From contig JAIOYL010000008.1 of NCBI GenBank assembly GCA_021741195.1, positions 1-41,404 of the forward strand: DNA of 41,404 nucleotides, in the 5' to 3' direction. Numbering within the stretch: the first letter of the stretch is position 1; the number at the start of each line of letters is the position of its first letter. The translations under genes and the position numbers were made by a program. Below are positions 34,652 to 41,404 of the stretch, piece after piece. The notes under the pieces are model-generated. The model was given only the letters and a program-made list of their open reading frames with translations. It did no database searches and was not told the DNA's origin. The stretch comes from Sneathiella sp. Its GTDB lineage: Bacteria; Pseudomonadota; Alphaproteobacteria; Sneathiellales; Sneathiellaceae.

Positions 34652-35989
34652 TCAGTGGCCCTCCCCTTGCGAAACCATATCCGAGGAGACAGCTTTTTTT
34701 TCTTTCAGGAAGATCGAGGGAATGCGCGTCGAGATCAGGCCGCGCGGCCGCCAGATCATGATGAACACCATGGCCAAGCCGAATATCAACATACGGTACT
34801 GCTCCGCTTCGCGGAAGATTTCGAAGCCACCGATCATGACGATAGCCGCTATAACCACTCCAATCTGCGAACCCATCCCGCCGAGAACAACAATGGCGAG
34901 GATGAGGGCCGATTCGATAAAGGTGAAGCTTTCCGGAGAAATAAAGCCCTGCCGCGTCGCGAAGAATGATCCAGCGAAGCCCGCGAACATACCGCCCGTT
35001 GCGAATGCCGTCAGCTTGACGGTCGTCGTGTTCAAGCCCAACGACCGGCAGGCAATCTCGTCTTCGCGCAATGCCTCCCACGCCCGACCAATCGGTAGCC
35101 TGCGTAACCGGTTTGTGACGAAATTTGTGAGCAGCGCAAGTGCGAGAATCAGGAAATACAAAAAGACAATTCGGTGGCTGGAGGAATACTCCAGCCCAAA
35201 AATATGCGCAAATCCACTTTCACTGCGATTAAAGTCTATCCCAAAAAAACTCGGCCGCGGAATTCCGGACAGTCCATCCGGTCCGCCGGTGAACCAGTAC
35301 CAGTTGAGCAAAACAACACGAATGATCTCGCCAAAGGCAAGTGTGACGATCGCAAGATAGTCCCCTCGCAACCTGAGGACCGGAAAGCCCAGAATAATCC
35401 CCCAGAACGCTGCAAGAATACCGGCGAGCGGCAAACATATCCAAAAAGACAGCCCGAAATATTGCGCCAGCAGCGCGTAGGAATAAGCACCGATTGCATA
35501 AAAAGCCACATATCCAAGGTCGAGCAGTCCGGCGAGGCCGACGACAATATTAAGGCCCCAGCCAAGCATGACATAGGTCAGGACCAGAATGCCGAGATCG
35601 AGAAGATACCGGTCGGTAAAGGGTAGAAACGGAAAGACAAGGGCAATGAGAAGCATTGTCGTCGCGAACCCCTTGCCGATTTTCGTTGTAAGGAAGGCAA
35701 TACTGGCCTTCATATTGGCCGGCATGACGGGCGAACGATGACCCGAAGGCCGACTCCAGACCGCCAGCCACAAAATCAGCCGTCCAACGACAACTGCCGC
35801 AATGATATAAAATGCGATATCGTAACGGGTTTCCAGCGCCAGTCCACCCTCCGCCGATACAGTCTTGTAGGCAATGGTGGAGCCAAAAATTGCAGTGGCC
35901 AGCAACGCGGTTACAACGAGATCCTTTGCGACTTTCCCCGCATCAAGATGCCAGCCGGGGTTCGCCTCTTTAATGGTTTCGTCCGTCAT
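34652..35989 (-). CDS. livM: Branched-chain amino acid ABC transporter permease LivM
   Basis: Inner-membrane permease of 445 residues. The first ~115 residues form an additional N-terminal membrane part of the kind found in long LivM proteins (DUF3382-type). The LivM core follows from about residue 125 and contains [33 protein letters not shown], the [17 protein letters not shown] stretch and the coupling segment [19 protein letters not shown]. The stop and start overlap with livH by one base. It forms the channel together with LivH. Confidence 0.95.
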   Translation of the reverse strand: MTDETIKEANPGWHLDAGKVAKDLVVTALLATAIFGSTIAYKTVSAEGGLALETRYDIAFYIIAAVVVGRLILWLAVWSRPSGHRSPVMPANMKASIAFLTTKIGKGFATTMLLIALVFPFLPFTDRYLLDLGILVLTYVMLGWGLNIVVGLAGLLDLGYVAFYAIGAYSYALLAQYFGLSFWICLPLAGILAAFWGIILGFPVLRLRGDYLAIVTLAFGEIIRVVLLNWYWFTGGPDGLSGIPRPSFFGIDFNRSESGFAHIFGLEYSSSHRIVFLYFLILALALLTNFVTNRLRRLPIGRAWEALREDEIACRSLGLNTTTVKLTAFATGGMFAGFAGSFFATRQGFISPESFTFIESALILAIVVLGGMGSQIGVVIAAIVMIGGFEIFREAEQYRMLIFGLAMVFIMIWRPRGLISTRIPSIFLKEKKAVSSDMVSQGEGH

Positions 35990-36924
35990 TATACTTTCTC
36001 GACCTCCGGCTTACCGAGCAAGCCTTGCGGCAGAAAGATCAAAACAATTGCCAACATGGAAAAAGCCGCCACATCCTTATATTCAATGGAGAAATAGGCG
36101 GACCAGAATGTTTCTATCAGGCCAATAACCAGCCCTCCGAGCATCGCCCCGGGGAGCGAGCCGATCCCGCCCAAGACGGCGGCGGTAAAGGCTTTCACGC
36201 CAGCGACGAAGCCAATGAAAAAATCAATCACCCCATAATAAAGGAGGAACATCAGACCCGCGACGGCGGCCAGCGCCGCACCCATCACGAACGTCATCGA
36301 GATCGTCCGGTCGACATTGATCCCGAGCAGCGACGCCATCTTCCGGTCCTGCTCGCAGGCGCGTTGCGCGCGGCCGAGCGAGGTCTTGGCGATAATCAGC
36401 GAGAAAATTGTCATCAGGATCACCGTGACGACAATAATCATGATCTGCATGTTGGAGATTTGAACCGCAAATTCGCCGTTGGTATCCACCCGCGTCATGA
36501 TCGTATAGCCGCCAGAAATGATCGGCTGCAGCGGTTTCACGCGAGCGCCTTGGGTAATCTGGATGTAATTTTGTAGCACAATCGAAATGCCGATTGCGGT
36601 GATCAGCGGTGCCAGACGGAAGGACCCACGTAAAGGACGATAGGCCATCCGCTCAATCGTCCAGCCAAATACCGACGCGATGACCATGGCCGTCACCAGA
36701 ACCAGAATAAGCGCCAGTATGGTAAGCCCGAGCCCTGTCGATATGGTCAGCCCCAGCGCAGTTATGACGATAAGGGCGACAAAAGAGCCAACCATGAAAA
36801 TATCGCCATGCGCGAAATTGATCATCCCGATGATCCCGTACACCATCGTATAGCCAATCGCAATCAGCCCGTAAATTGATCCAAGTGTAATCCCGTTGAT
36901 CAATTGCTGTAGAAAATACTCCAT
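35989..36924 (-). CDS. livH: Branched-chain amino acid ABC transporter permease LivH
   Basis: Inner-membrane permease, 311 residues from the start chosen here. The track runs to 37029, but the family N-terminus [20 protein letters not shown] begins at the ATG at 36924, which has GGGGGAG upstream. The preceding 35 codons have no family character. Landmarks are [18 protein letters not shown] and the coupling region [20 protein letters not shown]. It is the first gene of livH-livM-livG-livF-DUF6867, probably read from a promoter in the 249-nt gap upstream. Confidence 0.95.
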   Translation of the reverse strand: MEYFLQQLINGITLGSIYGLIAIGYTMVYGIIGMINFAHGDIFMVGSFVALIVITALGLTISTGLGLTILALILVLVTAMVIASVFGWTIERMAYRPLRGSFRLAPLITAIGISIVLQNYIQITQGARVKPLQPIISGGYTIMTRVDTNGEFAVQISNMQIMIIVVTVILMTIFSLIIAKTSLGRAQRACEQDRKMASLLGINVDRTISMTFVMGAALAAVAGLMFLLYYGVIDFFIGFVAGVKAFTAAVLGGIGSLPGAMLGGLVIGLIETFWSAYFSIEYKDVAAFSMLAIVLIFLPQGLLGKPEVEKV

Positions 36925-36978
36925 CAAGCTCCCCCTTGAGAATACTGTCCCAATGCAACCTGCATCCGTCAAAAAATC

Positions 36979-37088
36979 ATTATCTAGGCACGTCGTGCCG
37001 ATTTCTAAAGCCAGACAGCGTCCTTCCACAGCGCGATCCGGCAGAATAATTTATGTTACCGTATTACAGTTTTATTACCGTATGACAG
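36979..37088 (-). promoter_or_regulatory. liv operon control region
   Basis: On the minus strand a GATAAT element (36979-36984) lies directly behind a palindrome GGCAC-GAC-GTGCC (36987-36999). About 60 nt further upstream are two direct repeats, CTGTCATACGGTAA (37075-37088) and CTGTAATACGGTAA (37056-37069), 19 nt apart and differing in one base. The arrangement looks like an operator between -35 and -10 plus an upstream activator or repressor site. The -35 itself is poor. Confidence 0.45.
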
Positions 37089-37173
37089 ACCCTTACAGTA
37101 AGCAAGAGAGATTAAATGGTGCGAGCCCGGCAAAAATATACCCTTTTCCGACAAACAGCGTATTCGACGCTGT

Positions 37174-37281
37174 TCATGGCATAAGAAAAAGCCGGATTAT
37201 AAAGGCGACTGTTCCAATAACCATCACACCCATGATCCAGAGCGCAATGAACCATAACGACTGCCGCAAGAGCGGGGGCAT
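37174..37281 (-). CDS. DUF2474-type small subunit-like peptide of the bd oxidase
   Basis: A 35-residue single-span membrane peptide, MPPLLRQSLWFIALWIMGV followed by a hydrophobic stretch and RLFLMP. The size, the PLLRQSLWFIALW start and the place right behind cydB match DUF2474 peptides, which resemble CydX, the small subunit that stabilises bd oxidases in E. coli. The start ATG overlaps the cydB stop (TGATG). The ORF track lists only a longer frame starting at 37422 inside cydB, which is not credible. Confidence 0.82.
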   Translation of the reverse strand: MPPLLRQSLWFIALWIMGVMVIGTVAFIIRLFLMP

Positions 37282-38291
37282 CAATGATATCCTCCCGACT
37301 CGTCGACCTTTCCCCGGAACACCCAATAACTGTAGATCGTATAGGCAAGAATGATCGGCACCAGAAAGACTGTCCCGACAAGCAGGAAGTGAAGACTCTT
37401 GTCCGGCGCCGCCGCCGCCCATATGGTCAGGTCAGGTGGCACCATGCGCGGATAAAAGCTGATGCCTATACCAATATAACAAAGCAGGAATATTCCATGA
37501 GCCGCAAAAAACGGACGGATATCATGATGCCGCTTCAATCCCAGAAACAGAACCCCTGCACAGATCGTGAGCAGGAAGGGGACAATTATGCTGAAGATCA
37601 GATTCCCGCCCTCGAACCAGCGATGGTGATATTCGGCATCGAGGAAAGGGGTTGCCAGGCTGACCACGCCGATGAGCGCAAGCGTCAATATTCCTGAAAT
37701 CATGGCGAACTTCCGGGCGAACGTCTGCAACTCGCCCTCTGTCTTCATCACAAGCCAGGTAGACCCCAGAAGTACGTAACCAACTACCAGCGAAATTCCC
37801 GTCAGAATCGAAAACGGCGTCAACCAGTCAAGACGCCCGCCAGCGTAACTGCGATCGGCAACCTCTATTCCCTGAATCAATGCCCCAAGACAAATGCCTT
37901 GCGCAAAAGCCGCCAGAAGCGAGCCAAAAGCAAAGGAACGGTCCCACCAGATGCGCCTTTCCTCCGATGCACGCCAGCGAAATTCGAAGGCAACGCCGCG
38001 GAATATCAGCCCGAGCAGCATCGCGATAATCGGGACATATAAAGCGGGCAGGACGACGGCATAGGCCAGCGGAAATACCGCCAGTAACCCGCCGCCTCCG
38101 AGAACGAGCCATGTTTCATTGCCGTCCCATATCGGCGCAACCGAATTCATCATCGCATCGCGGTGGCCTGATTTTTCAGGCATGAAAGGAAACATGATCC
38201 CGACACCAAGATCGAACCCATCGAGCGAGACATAGGCGAGGATGGCGAAAGCAATGATAGCGGCCCAAATGAGCGGTAAATCAAATTCCAT
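37281..38291 (-). CDS. cydB: Cytochrome bd-type (CIO-like) quinol oxidase subunit II
   Basis: Inner-membrane subunit of 336 residues with about eight hydrophobic helices. It begins with MEFDLPLIWAAIIAFAILAYVSLDGFDLGVG, and SVAPIWDGNETWLVLGGGGLLAVFPLAYA is the family hallmark. With subunit I it oxidises ubiquinol and reduces oxygen to water without pumping protons. GAGGAG precedes the ATG. It is 16 nt after cydA, and its stop overlaps the DUF2474 peptide. It could equally be named cioB. Confidence 0.95.
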   Translation of the reverse strand: MEFDLPLIWAAIIAFAILAYVSLDGFDLGVGIMFPFMPEKSGHRDAMMNSVAPIWDGNETWLVLGGGGLLAVFPLAYAVVLPALYVPIIAMLLGLIFRGVAFEFRWRASEERRIWWDRSFAFGSLLAAFAQGICLGALIQGIEVADRSYAGGRLDWLTPFSILTGISLVVGYVLLGSTWLVMKTEGELQTFARKFAMISGILTLALIGVVSLATPFLDAEYHHRWFEGGNLIFSIIVPFLLTICAGVLFLGLKRHHDIRPFFAAHGIFLLCYIGIGISFYPRMVPPDLTIWAAAAPDKSLHFLLVGTVFLVPIILAYTIYSYWVFRGKVDESGGYH

Positions 38292-38307
38292 TGTTCATCT
38301 CCTCACC

Positions 38308-39705
38308 CTAATTGTCCAACCGATCAAGAGTTGACGGCGCTCCAGTCATGCCCGATGCCCGCTTGAAACTGGTCGTCTGATCTTCTGTACCGATCAGGGG
38401 CGGCTTTGCCATCAATTTCAGCATATAATAGACGCCCGTCCCGAATAGCGTGAAATAGACGACGATAAAGGCCAGCAGAGTTCCACCGACCTCAACACCG
38501 TTCAAGGGCGACGCGCTCTCCGCGGTGCGCAACAGTCCGTATATTGTCCAGGGCTGTCGTCCGGCTTCCGTCGTGATCCAGCCACAGAGGACCGCGACAA
38601 ATCCTGCAGGACCGACAGCAACCGCGGCGCGCGCCAGCCAGGGATCATCATAAAGTCTTTCCTGGAAACGCCGCATCAGGCTCCACAGCCCGACGATGAG
38701 CATAATCACGCCCATGCCTACCATAATCCGGAATGACCAGAAAATCAGGAAGGTGTTTGGCCAGTCTTCTTTAGGAAAGGCGTTGAGCCCTTGCAGTTCT
38801 CCATCCCAGGTATGTGTCAGGATCAAAGATCCCAGCCTCGGGATTTCGATCGAGTATAGAAGCTCTCCCGTTTCGTTATCCGGAATGCCGAACAGGACGA
38901 GTGGCGCGCCGGTGACATTATTGTAATGTCCCTCAATCGCCGCGATTTTTGCCGGCTGATGCTCAAGGGTATTCAGTCCCTGCTGATCACCGGCAACCAT
39001 CTGGATCGGCGTGACGATAGCAGCCATCCACATTGCCATGGAAAACATCAGCCGCGCATTCTTGTTTGTTTTGTCTTTCAACAGGTGAAAGGCGCCGACG
39101 GCGCCGACAACGAATGCTGTCGTCAGATAGGCCGCCAGAACCATATGCACAAAGCGATAAGGGAAAGACGGATTGAAAATGACATTGAACCAGACGTCCG
39201 GAACGAATTGCCCGGCTGCGTTTATGGTATGACCGGTCGGCGTCTGCATCCAGGAATTCACTGAAAGGATCCAAAACGCCGAGAAAAGCGTTCCGGCAGC
39301 CACCATCAGGGTCGCAAAAAAATGCAGCCTGGGGCCAACCCGCTTCTGGCCGAACAGCATAACGCCAAGAAATCCGGCTTCCAGGAAAAAGGCGGACATG
39401 ACCTCATAGCCCATCAGCGGCCCAATCACGGGACCCGCCTTGTCGGAAAATACGGACCAGTTCGTGCCGAACTGATAGGCCATGACGATACCGGATACGA
39501 CGCCCATGCCGAATCCAACCGCGAAGATCACTTTCCAGTAATTGAACACCTGCATGTAGGTGTCGTCTTTTTTCAGCAGCCATAGACCTTCGAGCACGGC
39601 AAGAAAGCTTGCAAGACCGATGGAGAACGCCGGAAATATGATGTGGAATGACACCGTAAAAGCGAATTGCATCCGGGCCAGATCTAAAGCGCTAATATCG
39701 AACAT
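38308..39705 (-). CDS. cydA: Cytochrome bd-type (CIO-like) quinol oxidase subunit I
   Basis: Haem-carrying subunit of 465 residues, shorter than E. coli CydA (522) because the quinol-binding Q-loop is short, as in cyanide-insensitive oxidases (CIO). Helix 1 has LARMQFAFTVSFHIIFPAFSIG with the haem-ligand His. GRQPWTIYGLLRT near residue 390 and the GWITTEAGRQPW stretch are diagnostic. It reduces oxygen with high affinity or under respiratory stress. A possible promoter (ATGACA, 16 nt, TAAGCT with a TG extension) lies 35-60 nt upstream on the minus strand. It could equally be named cioA. Confidence 0.95.
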   Translation of the reverse strand: MFDISALDLARMQFAFTVSFHIIFPAFSIGLASFLAVLEGLWLLKKDDTYMQVFNYWKVIFAVGFGMGVVSGIVMAYQFGTNWSVFSDKAGPVIGPLMGYEVMSAFFLEAGFLGVMLFGQKRVGPRLHFFATLMVAAGTLFSAFWILSVNSWMQTPTGHTINAAGQFVPDVWFNVIFNPSFPYRFVHMVLAAYLTTAFVVGAVGAFHLLKDKTNKNARLMFSMAMWMAAIVTPIQMVAGDQQGLNTLEHQPAKIAAIEGHYNNVTGAPLVLFGIPDNETGELLYSIEIPRLGSLILTHTWDGELQGLNAFPKEDWPNTFLIFWSFRIMVGMGVIMLIVGLWSLMRRFQERLYDDPWLARAAVAVGPAGFVAVLCGWITTEAGRQPWTIYGLLRTAESASPLNGVEVGGTLLAFIVVYFTLFGTGVYYMLKLMAKPPLIGTEDQTTSFKRASGMTGAPSTLDRLDN

Positions 39706-39738
39706 ACTGACGTACCCCGCTTCATTTAAACCGGAGGT

Positions 39739-39766
39739 AGCTTAGCATTTATTCGGAGAATGTCAT
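39739..39766 (-). promoter_or_regulatory. Possible cydA promoter
   Basis: On the minus strand ATGACA (-35, five of six consensus bases) and TAAGCT (-10, three of six, preceded by TGC as a TGn extension) are 16 nt apart, ending about 34 nt before the ATG. I see no full FNR-type TTGAT-N4-ATCAA site. Confidence 0.3.
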
Positions 39767-39814
39767 TTATTTTCATGGATCTGCGATAATATGCGGCCCA
39801 TTTTTCAATCAAAG

Positions 39815-39904
39815 TGGCGGTCGGTGAGAGATTCGAACTCTCGAAGGGCATTCACCCTTACCGGTTTTCGAGACCGGCGCATTCAACCACTCTGCCAACC
39901 GACC
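39815..39904 (-). tRNA. tRNA-Ser (anticodon CGA)
   Basis: Read on the minus strand, a 90-nt class II tRNA with a 7-bp acceptor stem GGTCGGT / ACCGACC, discriminator G and an encoded CCA end. The anticodon stem CCGGT/ACCGG closes the loop CTCGAAA, giving anticodon CGA for the serine codon UCG. The long variable arm (AAGGGTGAATGCCCTT) and the GTTCGAATC T-arm support serine. It lies alone between the oxidase genes and rplU. Confidence 0.97.
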
Positions 39905-40043
39905 GCAGTCAAGATATCGCTTAAAAGACCCAATTTGGCTCCGGCGGTATCTCAATTTCTTTGGAAACCGGCTTGTAGCGCATGGTATTTGGCGGCGCAA
40001 GCGGAGAATGGGCCAAAAACTTCAAAAGTGCGCCTGAATCCTG

Positions 40044-40071
40044 TTGACTTCGTCCGGCCCATAGATATATT
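40044..40071 (+). promoter_or_regulatory. rplU-rpmA promoter
   Basis: TTGACT (40044-40049) and TATATT (40066-40071) are separated by 16 nt, each one base from consensus. Transcription would begin near 40079 and leave a leader of about 65 nt before the rplU ATG, with a short GGC/GCC stem. No known riboswitch or ribosomal-protein leader fold was recognised. Confidence 0.6.
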
Positions 40072-40143
40072 GCGCCCTTCAATTGTGGTGCGCTAAGAAA
40101 TCGGTCTTGGCGGCCAATTCATTATGTTTGAAACGGATCAGCT

Positions 40144-40638
40144 ATGTTTGCAGTGATCAAAACCGGCGGCAAGCAATATAAAGTCGCCAAGGACGATGTT
40201 ATCAAGGTGGAACGCCTCGCAGGTGAGGCCGGTGATAACGTACAGCTGGACCAGGTTCTGGCTATCACAGGTGAAGACGGAGCATTGTCCATCGGCGCCC
40301 CGCTCCTGGAAGGGGCTTTTGTCTCGGCAACACTTCTGGAACAGGCCCGTGCCGACAAGATAGTCGTCTTCAAGAAAAAGCGCCGGCAGAACTACCGTCG
40401 CAAGGCCGGTCATCGTCAGGACCTCACGGTTCTTCGCATAACTGATATCGCCGCGAAGGGTGCAAAGAAAGCCGCACCAAAGAAAGCTGCAGAGCCAAAG
40501 GCTGAAGCTGCGCCGAAATCCGAGAAAGCAGAAGCCGCGACAAAAAAGGCGGCTCCTAAAAAAGCAGCCGCGCCTAAAACAGAAACAGCAAAGAAAGCTG
40601 CGCCAGAAGAGGCTGCGGCGAAGAAAACCGAGGAGTAG
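40144..40638 (+). CDS. rplU: Ribosomal protein L21 with basic/acidic C-terminal extension
   Basis: Large-subunit protein that binds 23S rRNA. The first ~103 residues are an ordinary L21 ([39 protein letters not shown]). A further ~60 residues of Ala, Lys, Glu and Pro form a low-complexity tail (for example [18 protein letters not shown]) seen in many alphaproteobacterial L21 proteins and probably disordered. It is 5 nt upstream of rpmA, the standard rplU-rpmA pair. The site before the ATG is weak. Confidence 0.97.
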   Translation: MFAVIKTGGKQYKVAKDDVIKVERLAGEAGDNVQLDQVLAITGEDGALSIGAPLLEGAFVSATLLEQARADKIVVFKKKRRQNYRRKAGHRQDLTVLRITDIAAKGAKKAAPKKAAEPKAEAAPKSEKAEAATKKAAPKKAAAPKTETAKKAAPEEAAAKKTEE

Positions 40639-40643
40639 GTTAG

Positions 40644-40901
40644 ATGGCACATAAGAAAGCTGGTGGTTCATCCCGTAACGGTCGCGACTCCGCGGGTCGC
40701 CGCCTCGGCATCAAGAAATATGGTGGCGAAAAGGTTATCCCGGGCAATATCATTCTGCGCCAGCGCGGCACCAAATGGCACCCGGGCGTGAATGTGGGCA
40801 TTGGCAAGGATCACACCATCTTCGCCGTTACCGATGGTAATGTTAAATTTACCAAGAAAAGTGGCGGAAAGATCTATGTATCCGTAGAGCAGCAGGCATA
40901 A
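40644..40901 (+). CDS. rpmA: Ribosomal protein L27
   Basis: An 85-residue large-subunit protein whose N-terminal tail reaches the peptidyl transferase centre. It begins [20 protein letters not shown], the normal bacterial start, without the cleaved N-terminal extension found in Firmicutes. GGTKWHPG-like [19 protein letters not shown] is conserved. It is co-transcribed with rplU and followed by a strong terminator 30 nt after its stop. Confidence 0.98.
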   Translation: MAHKKAGGSSRNGRDSAGRRLGIKKYGGEKVIPGNIILRQRGTKWHPGVNVGIGKDHTIFAVTDGNVKFTKKSGGKIYVSVEQQA

Positions 40902-40931
40902 CGCCCGCCTCCAACGGTTAAGAGATTGAAG

Positions 40932-40963
40932 AAGGGGAATGGTCCGGCCATTCCCCTTTTTTT
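40932..40963 (+). terminator. Rho-independent terminator of rplU-rpmA
   Basis: A perfect GGGGAATGG / CCATTCCCC stem, extended by AA/TT pairs, encloses a TCCGG loop and is followed by a run of seven T. It ends the ribosomal protein transcript, so obgE needs its own promoter or read-through. Confidence 0.95.
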
Positions 40964-41020
40964 GTTTGAACGCAGGCCTGTGAGAAAATCCCTGGCCGCG
41001 CAGGATTAGGCAGCAGATTT

Positions 41021-41404
41021 ATGAAATTTTTGGATCAAGCCAAGGTATATCTTCGCTCAGGTAACGGCGGACCCGGCGCCCTCAGTTTCCGGCGGGAGAA
41101 ATTTATCGAGTTCGGCGGCCCCAACGGCGGCGACGGCGGACGCGGCGGCTCGGTCGTGATCGAATGCGTAGATGGCCTCAATACCCTGATCGATTTCCGC
41201 TATCAACAGCATTTTAAGGCCAAAAGCGGTGGCCATGGCATGGGCCAGGATCGCACAGGCGCCGCAGCCGACGACATGGTGATGAGAGTCCCGGTTGGCA
41301 CGCAGGTGTTCGAGGAAGACAATGAAACCCTGATCGCCGACTTTACGGAGGTCGGGCAGCGCGTGACAATATGCAAGGGTGGGGATGGCGGTCGTGGCAA
41401 CGCC
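41021..41404 (+). CDS. obgE: GTPase Obg/CgtA, 5' part (truncated by window end)
   Basis: Only the first 128 codons are in the window, so the ORF track has no entry. The protein begins [21 protein letters not shown] and continues with [32 protein letters not shown] and [10 protein letters not shown], the glycine-rich Obg fold. The GTPase domain lies beyond the edge. Obg binds the 50S subunit and links ribosome assembly to growth and stress. The place behind rplU-rpmA is conserved in bacteria. Confidence 0.96.
   Translation, partial: MKFLDQAKVYLRSGNGGPGALSFRREKFIEFGGPNGGDGGRGGSVVIECVDGLNTLIDFRYQQHFKAKSGGHGMGQDRTGAAADDMVMRVPVGTQVFEEDNETLIADFTEVGQRVTICKGGDGGRGNA

Noticed and set aside
34722-35360. 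212-codon plus-strand ORF
   Set aside because: Antisense to livM, whose reading is firm; the product is rich in Arg, Pro and Ser, as is common in shadow frames.
36925-37029. N-terminal 35 residues of the tracked livH ORF
   Set aside because: They do not match LivH, and the internal ATG has a strong ribosome site and the family N-terminus.
1-41404. Mobile elements, CRISPR arrays or prophage
   Set aside because: No transposase, integrase, terminal repeats, regularly spaced repeats or phage genes were seen; gene content is ordinary chromosome.

Overview
The window is chromosomal DNA from an alphaproteobacterium, probably a marine Rhodospirillales- or Sneathiella-like lineage. The grounds are the kdsB-pheA / cycM / hisN / yej gene order, a LivM with an N-terminal extension, the DUF6867-type gene inside the liv operon, ribosomal protein L21 with an alanine/lysine tail, and close similarity of many proteins to that class. 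The genus cannot be fixed by eye. I see no prophage, insertion sequence, integrase or CRISPR array. The region looks like compact core and transport chromosome.

Layout. 1-3.2 kb: kdsB-pheA on minus (LPS and phenylalanine synthesis), divergent from a membrane-anchored cytochrome c and a histidinol-phosphatase-type phosphatase. 3.3-12.4 kb: a plus-strand transport operon with two tandem YejA binding proteins, YejB, YejE and YejF, followed by a GhrA-type hydroxyacid dehydrogenase and a LysE/RhtB exporter. 12.4-18.1 kb (minus): a leucyl aminopeptidase, an orphan TAXI binding protein, then the least understood part of the window. This part holds a degenerate receiver protein, a PilZ protein, an exported HExxH protein, a conserved cytosolic protein ending in a FliM/CheZ-like acidic tail, and a 60-residue membrane protein. 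18.4-24.4 kb: MarR regulator, GlcG-like protein, malate synthase G, divergent IclR regulator, guanine deaminase and its Lrp/AsnC regulator. 24.7-28.7 kb: a YnjBCD-like ABC importer with split permeases. 28.7-31.4 kb: a DNA-binding regulator divergent from a fatty acid desaturase and a cytoplasmic PhnD-like protein. 31.5-36.9 kb: a branched-chain amino acid ABC system. 37.2-39.7 kb: a bd-type (CIO-like) quinol oxidase with a DUF2474 peptide. 39.8-41.4 kb: tRNA-Ser(CGA), rplU, rpmA and the 5' part of obgE.

How the parts fit together. Import dominates: peptides (Yej), an unknown YnjB-type substrate, branched-chain amino acids and a TAXI ligand. A second theme is glyoxylate. Guanine deaminase feeds purine catabolism, which can end in glyoxylate, malate synthase G consumes glyoxylate, and GhrA reduces it. 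This link is inference from gene content.

Best candidate for an undescribed system: the 14.96-17.72 kb minus-strand cluster. It combines a receiver with three altered catalytic positions, a canonical c-di-GMP-binding PilZ domain, an exported putative metallo-protein and a protein with a possible receiver-docking tail. Several start codons differ from the ORF track (TTG/GTG starts or downstream starts chosen by Shine-Dalgarno position). Two real genes have no entry of their own in the track: the DUF2474 peptide and the truncated obgE.
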